DNA from: Synanceia verrucosa
Lineage: Eukaryota; Chordata; Actinopteri; Perciformes; Synanceiidae
Assembly: GCA_029721515.1 (NCBI GenBank)
Contig: CM056566.1
Span: forward strand, 23,723,269 to 23,787,268
Reading direction: 5' to 3'
Length of the DNA: 64,000 bases
Shown piece by piece: positions 1-10,831 of the stretch (its first letter is position 1; each line of letters opens with the position of its first letter). Under the pieces are notes generated by a model. That model made no database searches and was not told the origin of the DNA. It was given only the letters and a program-made list of their open reading frames with translations. Both the position numbers and the translations under genes were made by a program.

Positions 1-2835
1 CAGGGGTTGATAATTATAGGGTAAGGCTGTTATTTATAGATGGGTGCTGTAGTTTGCATCAAACATGAATCAATCAAGAATGATTCATAGATTTGTTGGG
101 GATTATTTCCAGCTGCGGATTAATCCATCCAGTTAATAGTTTTTGGACAACAATGGCACAGAGGAAAAGGCCAGCTATTACCAAAAAAAAACAATAACCT
201 ACATGCTGCAAGGACGATGATGATGAAGTTGCACTAATTTCTCAGCAGAATCTGAACAGAATTCAGTCAGGACAGAAGCTTTACTGCTCCAGGAGGCAGA
301 TTTTTTTTTAACGAGATAATCCCAAAATAATCTCAAAGCATTCAGCGACCAACAAGAACACCTTTCTGGATTCCCTTGTGTCACCTATCCACCTGCCCGC
401 AGTGTAAAAACACATGCAGGTATTAATGCTATGCTAATGCTACACTAAGCATTAATGATGTTGACTATAAAGAGAGAAAGAGCAGCAAACACCAGACTGT
501 GAACCAGGAGTAACTTTAAGTAACGTTATGTTAATATCACTGTTCATGTGAGGCTTGTCTCTAACCAAGATAGCTTGCTAGTGCTAACGTTAGCTGATAA
601 CATAGCGGTTGCTATGCTAACAGTACTGGTACCGTTGCCAGGCTGCTAACCTCTGTTGCATGTGATGCTAACATTAGCTCCTCACTCATGATGAAAAAGT
701 AAATGAGAACAAACATCACAACGTACAGTAACACTACTTTAAGGAGGATCAGTTCTTCTGAGACAGGAAGGAAGACATAGACAGAGATATTTATTACACC
801 AGTACCGTTAGCATAGCAACCGCTATGTAAGCAGCTAATGCTAACGCTAGTGAGCTAGCTTGATTAGCAATGAGCCTGTGTAATTCATTTGAACTGTGAT
901 ATTAGCTGGAATGCTAACTGTGGCTCAACATAATGTTACTTATCGGTGAACGATAACTCGTCAGCTGAAGGAAAACATTTAAAAAACTCATATTTATAGT
1001 GTTTACAGAGGTAATACAGCAGGAGAGAAAATGGTCATTTTCCCATTGACTTCAGTACAAACTGACTTCTTTTTGAAACCACCAGTATCGCCCCCTGCTG
1101 GCTGCTGGAGAGAATGACGTTTAAATTATTTCCGTATGGGCTTCATTGCTGTTGTTCACAAACCAACAGGTTACGTCACGGTAGCTCCGTCCACTCTTGA
1201 TAGTCTATGGTAATGATACGAGAGTAGATCTGGGCCTGAGCCTTTCTACAGAACGAGCTGCCAAATGCAGAAGATTCATCTGTATTCTGTTTTGTTTATT
1301 GTAGCGGCGATGGAGGAGAACATTGTGTTTACTCGCACAATCATATGCAATCAAACAGCAACACTTCTGCACTTCAGGAGGATGCCGAAGCAAATCAAAC
1401 ACAGTGGCACGCAAGCAGACGCTGCAATCAGAGACCAGCCGACATCAGAACATGATACACAATAGTGATGATGAAGCAGCTGCTGCGACAAACCAATCAG
1501 TCCAAAAGGCTGTACTGGAAACCACCAGGCTGCAGGACGCTTTCCCATCATGCTCTATTGCTCATGTGTGCGTCCCACAGGTAGCAGCTGTACAGGCACG
1601 GCACATATATCAACCTATATATATGACCGCAGGGAGATACGTCACCGGGGCTGGGAAGCTAACGGCCCATTTTGTGGAGGGATGTATCACAGAGTATCAC
1701 CCTGAGATCCTGAGCCTGAAGGACAGGAAGAGGAAGCTGAACGTTGTGTTACTGATCTGATGTTTTACCACGAACATGAGGAGAAAGTCACACATCAAAC
1801 TGCACAGAATACCATTGGCATCCATTTTCCAAGATGGCGGTGAGGAGGTCTGTGCACACCATGGAAAACCTGATAAAAACTTAAATTACAAAGAAAAAGC
1901 TTATTAAGAAGAAGCTTATTTTCATCGGAAATGTGTGGAAAATGATCAAAAATTGAATTCATTTCTACAAAAAAAATAACTTGGGGGGAACTTGTGGTGT
2001 CACCTCGGAGTTTCTTGCTATGAAGCTGCTAGCATCGTCATTTAACAACGAGGTATTTCCAGAATTATTAAAGACTCGAAAAAGAAAAAACATTCAGTCA
2101 CATGACGAAAACATTTTCAACTTGTTTCCAAAGGTTTGGAATATAATATGCAGACAACAGTGGGAACTGTGTCATTAGCAGCCGAACGTTTGAAAGAACG
2201 ATCAATAGTTTCATAGCTTCATATGGTCTGTCTCTTGGTTTCCTGTTGAGAGCTCTGGAGAGGACCGAGTCCATCTTTCAAAATGAGACAGTGAACAAGA
2301 AGCTCTTCAGCTGCGTCTCCGTGCCTCAATTATTCCCATTTCCTTGTTTTTTCATGTGGGTCAATCACACAAAGATGGCCTGCGATTACCGTGACAACCA
2401 GATCTTCAAATGTGTGCTGGCAGGACTCAAGAGTCAACAGTGTTTGAGTTTATTGATTTTTGTGGTTGTTGATTTTTCTTTTTGACGCTGGGCTCAATCA
2501 ATCTGCTGAGGACGAGCTCTTTTTAATTCTGATTTGAATGTTTGACTAAATGAAACCAATAGTCAAGATTAACCCAAACTAAAAAAGCAAAGTATACACT
2601 GTGAGTGAGATTAAAATTCATATATATCCCACAAAATCAATTCATAGGCAATCCATGTGAACCAGGAAGTAAAAACAGCGACACACACTGTTCTGTAGTT
2701 TCATCATTTCCTGTGTGAAGTCAGATATCAATGATTTATTTTGTCACGTAACTTCTGCAGTTAATTAATCACACTTCTGACATCTTTTCCTAAACCTAAC
2801 CAAGATATTTCCTGTGAAAATTAATCCTTAATATA
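1..2835. other. Intergenic region, no gene recognised
   Basis: I see no convincing exon here. Short open frames (for example 1323-1760 and 2246-2485) lack recognisable domains, splice context or family similarity. The notable structure is the foldback repeat at about 500-955, listed separately. The phrase 'GCTAACGTTAGCT' and near variants recur at about 430-860. The rest is AT-rich unique-looking sequence. Confidence 0.5.
500..955. repeat. Imperfect foldback (inverted repeat) element
   Basis: The segment around 566-632 is largely the reverse complement of 797-861; both arms share the core ACATAGCGGTTGCTATGCTA. The match continues outward: AAGTAACGTTATGTT near 517-531 pairs with AAGTAACATTATGTT read on the other strand near 930-945. 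TAATATCAC with GTTCA also recurs on both sides. The arms are about 150 bases and flank a loop of about 130-160 bases. No transposase is present, so a non-autonomous foldback or MITE-type element is the likeliest reading. I could not define target duplications. Confidence 0.5.
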
Positions 2836-4443
2836 CAGTCATGGAAAAAATTATTAGACCACCCTTGTTTTCTTCAATTTCTTGTTCATTCTAATATCTG
2901 GTACCACTAAACGTATAATACAATGAACACAACAAAAAATGCAGCTGGTCACATAATACTTTATGTCCTATTTGACATTCTTAAGCTTAATTGATTCCCA
3001 GGGTATATAAGAGGCCATTTCATGTCACAAGCAGCACTGCACATGCAAAGGCCTAGAGTGGTTTCCTGCTTACATTCAAGCCGTAGCACAACTCAGAAGT
3101 TGTCAGCTCTCACATAATGCCTAAAACAAAAGAATTATGTGAAGCAACAAAGGCAGCCATCTTGGCACTGCTGGAAATTGGCATGAGTGAGAGACAGGTA
3201 GCGAAAAACTGAAGATCTCCAAGACAGCCGCTCATTCCAACAAAAAAAAACAAGCTGAACATGGCACTACCAAATTGCTACCTGGCCGTGGCAGGAAACG
3301 CTCTTTCTACCCCACGAGATGACCGTGAACTCACCCGCTCCTGTGTCAGGAATCGCCGCCAGACCTCCAGGGACCTTAAAAATGAGTGGGCACTGTCGAG
3401 AAATGTGACTTGCTCGGCAAGGACAGTTCGAAACCGACTTGTTGAAGCTGGTTTGAAGTCACACAGAGCACGCAAGAAGCCCTTCATCAATGAAAGGCAG
3501 AGGAAGGCCCGGTTACTCTTTGCTCGAGACCACAAGGATTGGACTGTTGATGATTGGGCTAAGGTTCTCTTCAGTGATGAATCCAATTTTGAATTGATGC
3601 CCACTCCAGCCAACTTACTGGTTAGGAGGAAGCCTGGAGAAGCTTACAACCCAGACTGTCTTGCCCCTACAGTAAAACATGGGGGTGGATCAGTCATGAT
3701 CTGGGGTTGTTTCAGTCTGAGTGGAACAGGGCAAATGCAATTGTGTGAAGGCCGAATGAACCAGGTCAAGTACAGGACTACCCTTGAAAACAGTCTTCTT
3801 CCATCAGCTGGAAAACTCTTTCCTGCCTCGAATGACTGGATTTTCCAACAAGACAATGCCCCTTGCCACACGGCAAGGTCAGTTAAAGCCTGGATGGAGA
3901 ACCACAACATTCGCACCATGCCTTGGCCTGCTCAATCACCAGATCTTAATCCAATTGAAAACCTGTGGAAAATCATCAAACTCAAAATGGAGAACCACAA
4001 GCCCAAAAACAAAGAAAATTTGTTTGAATTTGTCCAACAGGAATGGGCTGCTGTGACAGCAGAACAATGTCAGAAGCTGGTGGAGGGCATGCCAAGACGC
4101 ATGGCTGCAGTCATCAAAAACAATGGTTATGCAATCAAGTATTAACTCTTGTGTGTATCATGTGTTTAAAGCAAACAGAAAAGAAAACATGGAATGCTTA
4201 AAAGTAGTGTTTTTGGCGGTACAATGCCATAGCTATTGATGTAAGAATTTAAGTAATTTTGGTTATTATCAAGAAAACCATGGAAAATGAATAATCCTTA
4301 GTTCTTAAATTAAACTCTCATGAGCTATTTTTGTTGTTATCATTATAATTGTCCAAACAAATGTACCTTTAGTTGAGCCAGGCATTAAAATTAACAAGAA
4401 ACTGAAGAAAACAAGGGTGGTCTAATAATTTTTTCCATGACTG
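2836..4443 (+). mobile_element. Tc1-family DNA transposon with terminal inverted repeats
   Basis: The element starts CAGTCATGGAAAAAATTATT at 2836 and ends with its reverse complement at 4443. The inverted repeats match over about 51 bases with a single mismatch that I could see. A TA dinucleotide flanks each side (2834-2835 and 4444-4445), the target duplication typical of Tc1/mariner. Between the ends lies one transposase gene with a damaged N-terminus. The near-identical ends and largely open reading frame suggest a relatively recent insertion. It sits in the intergenic region upstream of nms. Confidence 0.93.
3117..4145 (+). pseudogene. Tc1 transposase, N-terminus frameshifted
   Basis: This encodes the cut-and-paste transposase of the surrounding element. 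The original start is probably ATG at 3117 (MPKTKELCEATKAAILALL), followed by a paired helix-turn-helix region. That frame meets a stop near 3210 after SERQVAKN, where the run of A appears one base short. A second shift near 3305 restores the catalytic frame, so the open frame from 3261 begins with about 15 out-of-frame residues. The DDE catalytic core is complete: LFSDES (first Asp), QQDNAPCHTA (second Asp) and SPDLNPIENLW (Glu), with 34 residues between the second Asp and the Glu (DD34E). The HTH DNA-binding half is broken, so this copy is probably inactive, but the catalytic half looks undamaged. Confidence 0.88.
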
Positions 4444-4445
4444 TA

Positions 4446-6360
4446 ATCACAATTAATCCAGTTCTCCAGTTTCACCCTCAGGACTGTGACTTGCACACTG
4501 CTAAATTGTAGCTTTAGCTTGTTAGCCATTAGCATCAGTTAGATTAGCTGCACTAGCATTAGCTTAGCTCAAAGCGGCTAGCACAAACAGGAAGTACTTT
4601 AAATCACTTTTTACACATGCATATTAGAGTATGAGCTCTCCACTGAGCCGTCTGAGGAGTTTTTCAAAATAAAACCAACCATCAGAAGCAGGAAGCTGCT
4701 GGAAAGGGTGCATTGAAGCCACAAAATAAAAGCACAGGATTAAACAAGACATTAGACTTTAATCTAATCAAGGATATGTTGAACAACTTCATCCATGAGC
4801 TTAAGGGTCAAAGAGCAGATAAATATTCTCCCTAAAATATGATCTTTTATAAACCCTCGCAAACCATGACTTTGTTTTTACATAACACACCAAATTTACA
4901 TTTTCACAATCATCTGCCACCTTTACTGTTGAACTGTTTTGTACCTAAAATCTCTCCAGTCCACCTGATCTGAGCAGCTAATCCCCAGATAGACCAACAA
5001 ACAAACCTGTCACCTGTTCAGATAAATAAAACAACACTGGACCAAGCTGTCGGCTCACTGAGAGCAGCACAGTAACAGGGAAAAGGTGAGAGTCAGGTGA
5101 GCACGAGAAAGTCCAAGAACATCTAGTGGACAGGTGGAGAATGACAACGAGTGCTGAGAGCAGTTTTTCAGCGAAAATCCAAAATGTATCACAGCTGATC
5201 AATTAAGATATGATGAAGATGAACAAAAAATTAGATATACTGCCCAAAGTTCACAAATATTCCCAAACTTTTTCACCTCAAGGACCCTAAATGACGCAGA
5301 TTCAGACTAAAATATTGACATTTATCATGTTTTGTAAAATAACCATAAGAAGAATAAAATATAAATTTAATAATAATAATAATTATTATTATTATTATAT
5401 TATTATTAATAAGATAGAATAACATTAAAACTAACATAAATTTAGACAATAAAGACAAAAGTAATATTGTGCATGATAATAGTGACAGAAAAATATTGGA
5501 AAATTATTATTCTGATATTCTGTCATTGTGTTACTGATGGATGAATTACCGTGAAAGGTCTTTTTTCCTCAAGGACCCCTTTGGGTCTCCGGACCTCACT
5601 TTGAGAACCACTGGTGCAGAGCTCATCGGGCTTACACGTCTCATACTATCAATAATGCATCTTGCCATTACACATCATTCAACACTTTACTGCAGACTGG
5701 ATATGACTCCTCTAAAAGCTTCTGGACTGAAATTCCTGTCATGAGTCTGTGCTGGTTTGTGCCGGACTGCATGTATAAGACGACAAGAATACCTTTAGAG
5801 TAGAGAAATTAGTGATAAAAAAAAGTAGAAAGTACTGAAAAAAAAACAGAAATTTGGTTTACTGATGACTTTAGCCCTTCCATCATCCCATAATAATAAA
5901 TAAAACCCATAATGAACCTGCTGTAGTGATTTATTTTTCTTTCTTTATCAAACAAAATGCCCAAGAATTTAGAAATAAATTAGCAGTGGAGATTTTAACA
6001 GTGCAAATATAAAACACAGAGGACACGTCTTTGTAGATAATGAATAATTTAATAATCCAAAACATCGAGAAACAGGTTTATCTGTGAGGGCCTTTTAGCA
6101 CATTTTATTATTAATCATATTAATATTTATATTTATTCATGTAAATTTATTGTACATATGCATTTATGTTTATGTTATTATATTAATACAGGATGCGTAA
6201 TCTTCAAAAAAAAAGTATGATATAGTACCTCAAACATGAACAAGTTTTATCATCCAGCTGACTGACCAGTATTCCCAGTGCTCCCAGTGATGGGCTATTC
6301 CCAGAAAGGGGGGGGTTGCGTTGGATTTGCGCAAGCGGGCACTGATGATGACCGGGTGGG
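4446..6360. other. Intergenic region upstream of nms
   Basis: No gene seen. It contains a hAT-like remnant (about 5250-5614) with an AAT microsatellite inside it (about 5370-5410), and otherwise AT-rich sequence. GC content rises from about 6240 towards the nms promoter. Confidence 0.5.
5250..5614 (-). mobile_element. Non-autonomous hAT-like element, degenerate
   Basis: The right end reads, on the reverse strand, CCAGTGGTTCTCAAAG, the typical start of many vertebrate hAT (Charlie-type) elements. The left end carries TCCCAAACTTTTTCACC, then CTCAAGGACCC, resembling the inner part of the other terminus. An internal motif, GATATTCTGTCATTGTG followed by TTACTGATGGATGAATT, recurs near 41132-41165 and in reverse near 43530-43565. 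No transposase frame is present. An AAT microsatellite expanded inside. Target duplications were not resolved. Confidence 0.5.
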
Positions 6361-6363
6361 TGT

Positions 6364-6440
6364 GATTGGTCACCTCTGCGCACCGGAGGACGCCTGTTAG
6401 TCGCTTTTAAACTGCTGCGGGCATCAGACCACACAGCTGC
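6364..6440 (+). promoter_or_regulatory. Probable nms core promoter
   Basis: An inverted CCAAT box (ATTGG) lies at about 6364-6368 and a TATA-like TTTTAAA at 6405-6411, about 160 bases upstream of the nms start codon. This would place transcription start near 6435 and give a 5' UTR of about 130 bases. The region is GC-rich against an AT-rich background. Call based on motif spacing only. Confidence 0.4.
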
Positions 6441-6568
6441 TGGGACAACGACCTAGACCGAGACCGAGCAGGACCAGATCCAGATCCAGTTCCTGATCTA
6501 GATCCAGGTCCAGAACCGGCGCGCAACACGAGGCGTCTCCAAAGAGCGCACCGATCAGAGGAAGAGTC

Positions 6569-8521
6569 ATGACTGTGGCAACTGTGAGGCAACTTTTCCT
6601 TTTGTGTTTCTTCTGGTTTCTGGGATCCTGGAGCTCAACAGGTGAGTGACTCTGATCTGAAATCTTTTTTATAACGCTTATTGATCCTCCAAAGAGCCAA
6701 GCTCTTCTATGGTTTGCTTTTTTATTCCTCTTAGATATTTGGGCTTATTGGGACCTGATGAGTAAAAACTAATCAAGAGCAGGAAGATAGGACTCAGGAG
6801 GATATCCAAATAACAAATAACCTGGAAATATGTGATGAAAAAATGACAAACCGGACTTTTAATGTGGATTTTCTAACCTTGGATTCATAAAACAGATAAA
6901 AAGAGCTAATATATAAACAAAGAATAGATTAAATTTATCATAGTGATATCAGGAGATAAAATACACACAACTAAATTATTAATATTGTTTATTTTAAGTC
7001 AATCTTAAGGATATTTTAAAGAGTAACTGTTTTGCTTTTATAATGGTTTATACTTAGCAGTTCATCTTCATTAATTGGTGTGAAATCATTTATTAATACT
7101 TTATAGATCTGCATAAGTGCATAAGGAGAACATTTGGGTTGCCAGGTTGGTGTAAAGGATGTCTTTTTAATTCTGAAAGACACTTCCTCTGGTCCAAAAC
7201 CAATCAATGAGCAGCTCATTAACAGAGCTGATGATCAATAAAGTGTGAATGATCTCTACTGTAAACATATTTCAGGTTCCTCTGAATAAAATAAACAGCA
7301 CTAGAATTTCAGGTATAAACTCATCAATTATTGTTAAGAACAACAAAAGGTCACAGGTTATTTAAAACTTCATTCAAGTCTCTGCAGTTTTTTTTGGAGA
7401 CTGAATTAAACAAAGGTGATATACATAAAATATTTAAGATATTACCGAGTGTGGAGTTATTCCTTATTCCTTCTTTATTTAAGTTTTAATTACGGCACAT
7501 AAGAAAGTACTATTTCTCCTCTTCTGTTATCAAGATGTGAGCTATGTTTGTATGAAAAAAAAATATTTCTTTATTATTAAATGCTCATAAATTACTGGTT
7601 GTGTGCTCTTCATTCAGATGCCAGTCCGTTTGATCCATGGGAAGACAGGATTGAGTTAAGAAAGGTAGGAAAACAACTTTATCCTCACTAAAACCAACCC
7701 AACAACACTTTGCCTTAATCTGTTTTTTTTTAATTTCTGCCATCTTTGGTTTTAATTTCCACATGTGAGTCAATTAATAATAAAAAATTTTCAGGTTGTG
7801 AGTAAATAAAGAAATGTTAATATAAGGTAATTGCTCAATTAATCGTAAATAAACAACTTTTTGTGTTGTCTCTGCATCATATTTTAATAGAAATATTTGT
7901 TCCTTAATAAAGACCTTCTGTTCTGTTATAATATTGTTGAAACGGCTAAAAAAAAATTTGTTAAAATTATTGATTGTTAAAATACACAGAGATAATATTC
8001 ATCCATTCATATGAATTATTTTATTGTGTGCAGGTGCGAGGGATCCAGAGTGATGACCTGAGTGGTGTTTTATGGGGAGACCAGGATGAGGTGAGCCACA
8101 TCAAAGTCACATCATAAAATATACTCACACAGTACTTTAACTCTTCTCACAGACCAACGTCTAAATTTAAGGTATAACATTTCAGAAATCCGAATCAAAA
8201 TGTCAAAAATGACTCTACCTTCAGTATGTTATACTTACTTTACCCAAAATGTTTCCAAAAATGTTCAAACCAGAGAAAAATATTCTTTTTTTGTCTCTTT
8301 GAACCTCTAACTTGGGGGGTTACAATATTTTTTAAAATGCTTTTTGCACTATTATGTGTGCTGTATGCACATTTTTTAATCTGTTCATACTTTATATTAT
8401 ATATAACTGCTGAACAGCAATTTCCTCCTTTAGAGCTATAAAGTTTAATCTTATTTTATTTTATTAGTGTTTAATATGTTTATTCAACAAACTATACGAC
8501 AAAAGAGAGAAGGAGAAAAAA

Positions 8522-8568
<47 letters not shown>

Positions 8569-9948
8569 TAAAAATACCCACCCCACATAAAACCAAATTC
8601 CCCTTCCCCGCTGTCACAAAAATAGATCTTATTTTATTTTATTAATAATAATAGTTTTTAACTGGTCACCTGTTGGTGGCGACATATCTACAGTAGACAG
8701 AGTATCCTGAAACCGGTTCGGAACCAAGATGGTCGCTGTTCAGGGTTGATTTGACGGCTCTCAACATGGCGGCCGAGGCACAAACTTTCTAATTTTTCTG
8801 GCTAAAAACAAAAATAAGTTTCTGAAAATATTAAAGGTAACAGAACATGTTTAATCAGCACATAACAACAGATTTGATTGATCTGCACTCCTCATTAGAG
8901 AACATGTTTTCTGTCACTGCACATGAAGACACCAACTCCCATGATCCCTCACGCTACCTCATGACATCATCATCTTTTAAGTCACCACACACTGCGCCTT
9001 TAACTTAATGTGTTCAGGGTTAGAAGCACAAGCCACTACAAAAACAGGAGGAAGTTCTTTCAAAAAAACGTCCAAAATGAGAAAAACATTTCACAATAAA
9101 AGCTGCTGAGGTTGTTTGTGTTTTCCAGATGATTTTCACTTGACAATGGAGCAAACAATACAACTGTCTTCTTCCTCTTAAAGGAAGGATTTACTGGTTG
9201 TTACCTTGCATTAAAATTCATTTTGTTGTTGGACTGAAAGCAAAATAAATCTGAAACCTTCAGGAATATTTAAACCACAAAAACAAACTGTGTCACTTCA
9301 TTTTTTTTTCCTCAACAGGAGCAAGTCCAGAATGTTTTCAAAAGAGTAAGTTTCCTCCTTCACTTCCACTTATATGTGAATTATCTGCGACCATCTGAAT
9401 TTATTTTATTTGTCCCCCCAGTTCCTGTTTCATTACTCAAAAGCACGAAACTCTGTCGGAGCTGTGCAGCACCAGGTGAGCATTCAGGATGTCCGAGAGG
9501 AGTTATTGGTATTTACGTTCAGACGAGCTTGTTAACAGATTTACAGAAGAGATATTTATAAAAAATGTTTTTAATAAAGACCATTGAAGAGATCAAATTT
9601 CTAGAAGAAAAACTGAAAAAACTAAAGTGTGACAGCTATCTTTGACTGGAGAGCTGGTGGCTTTCATTTTTAATAATAATTTTAATAAATTGTAATCTCA
9701 TTTCCAGGCTGAGCACCAGTACTGATACCTGGGTGATACTACTGAGACCAAAACTACTTTTTCCTACTTCTTACTCTAATATAAATATGTTTAACAAAAG
9801 AAACCAGAACTTCCTGTCTGATCTGAAACGCTCACAGCTATTTCTTCCTGTATTTTCTCATATTTTCTTTCAGTCTCATTCAGTTCATCCTTTGATCCGA
9901 CTTTCCCCGAAACTTTCCCAAAGGAGAAAGAAGAAAGTCTTACTTTTG
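6569..9948 (+). CDS. nms: Neuromedin-S-type neuropeptide precursor
   Basis: Secreted neuropeptide precursor of the neuromedin U/S family. Exons read by splice signals: 6569-6641, 7618-7664, 8034-8090, 9319-9345, 9422-9475 and 9874-9948; all phases agree. Residues 1-24 form a signal peptide (MTVATVRQLFLLCFFWFLGS). A short acidic prosegment follows and ends in the dibasic site NVFKR. FLFHYSKARNSVGAVQHQ and SHSVHPLIRLSPKLSQ then run to RRKKK, so cleavage would release a 34-residue peptide. The block FLFHYSK...VHPL is diagnostic of NMU/NMS precursors. It is assigned to nms rather than nmu because it adjoins pdcl3, as NMS does on human 2q11.2. I find no exon for the amidated FRPRN neuromedin core. 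The terminal exon is uncertain; see the entry at 10280-10312. Start chosen at the first ATG followed by a signal peptide. Confidence 0.85.
8526..8563. repeat. TA microsatellite in nms intron 3
   Basis: About 19 TA dinucleotides in nms intron 3 (8091-9318). The rest of that intron holds a moderately GC-rich block (about 8650-9005) resembling a degenerate dispersed repeat, and no coding sequence that I recognise. Confidence 0.9.
9422..9475 (+). CDS. nms: nms exon 5: start of the released related peptide
   Basis: This 54-base, phase-0 exon has an acceptor CCCCCCAG and a donor CAG|GTGAGC. It encodes FLFHYSKARNSVGAVQHQ directly after a Lys-Arg site formed at the end of the preceding exon (9319-9345). 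FLFHYS is near-invariant in neuromedin U and S precursors and is the strongest evidence for the gene's identity. Confidence 0.88.
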
Positions 9949-10279
9949 GTAAGAAACAAAACTATCAGCTATATATATTCAACACCAAACTGTTTGTCCT
10001 TGACTAAAGAGATTCTTTTACATTCTTGTTGACTAATCGATTCAGATGAAGGCATTAGTTATTGTTATTATTATTATTATTAGACGTACAGAGGATGAAA
10101 GAGCCAGAGAAACACATGAATGATGTGGAAAGTAAACCATAGAAAATGTAAAAACAACAAAACAAAGTCAACCTTTTCAGATGAAGAGGAAGTGAGCCGG
10201 TGCTGATCGTTTCAAACTGCATCACTCTGGTTCGATTTCGTGACACTGTCTTCTGTCGTCTCTCTTCCTAATGAAACAG

Positions 10280-10312
10280 AAGATTCGAAGTCTGCCGGAG
10301 GAAATGTTCTAG
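10280..10312 (+). CDS. nms: Tentative terminal nms exon
   Basis: The best acceptor downstream of 9948 is a long pyrimidine stretch ending in AAACAG at 10279. In the phase left by the preceding exon it gives KIRSLPEEMF then a stop. The sequence has no family similarity. In a neighbouring frame the same segment reads for about 50 codons through SSRRPPNIK, which loosely recalls a decayed RPRN motif, but the phase does not fit. An AATAAA-type signal lies near 10430. Alternatively the donor at 9949 may be skipped, with read-through to a stop near 10032. Confidence 0.22.
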   Translation, partial: KIRSLPEEMF

Positions 10313-10595
10313 AAGATAAAGCTACGAAATCATTCAGTTTGAACCAGAAGACGAGCAGCAGGCGGCCTCCCAACATCAAACTAACCGACCGGTGGAGCGA
10401 CGCACCGCATCTCTGACAGAAAATAAACGACTGTACAGAAAAAAACAACATAAACTGCACTACGGTGGCGGCCATGTGACTTCCTGCTTCCAAATGTCGA
10501 TCAGTGTGAGTCAGTGTGAACTCATGTTGCACCGTCACACAAACAAAACCCTCAAAAATAATCAACAGAAGGTCCAGAAAAGAGGTGAACTCACA

Positions 10596-10601
10596 TTTAA
10601 T
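10596..10601 (-). terminator. pdcl3: Candidate pdcl3 poly(A) signal (ATTAAA)
   Basis: ATTAAA on the - strand about 230 bases after the pdcl3 stop. It is the only near-canonical hexamer I noticed in a plausible place. If used, the pdcl3 3' UTR ends a few hundred bases short of the convergent nms 3' end. Confidence 0.3.
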
Positions 10602-10831
10602 TCAACAGATTTAAATGTACATTTTGTGACATGAAACATAATAAAAAAAAAGTTGATATTTGTCTTTGATGCGTTTGTAAAAATTCTGTGGATATCGGAC
10701 GTTAATTTAAATTATAAAACAGTGATTGTTGTGTTGTTTCCCCCCTGGAGGTGGACAGGAAGCTGGATGGACTCCAGCTCGTCCCAGTCTCTGTCCCTGC
10801 TCAGTGTCCTCTGAGGGTCTCTAGTTTGTCT

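Noticed and set aside
1205..1760. Overlapping frames of 66-145 codons on both strands
   Set aside because: Frames overlap in opposite directions, have no recognisable motif and no splice or promoter support.
10055..10565. - strand frames between nms and pdcl3
   Set aside because: No family similarity; they overlap the nms 3' region and an ATT microsatellite.
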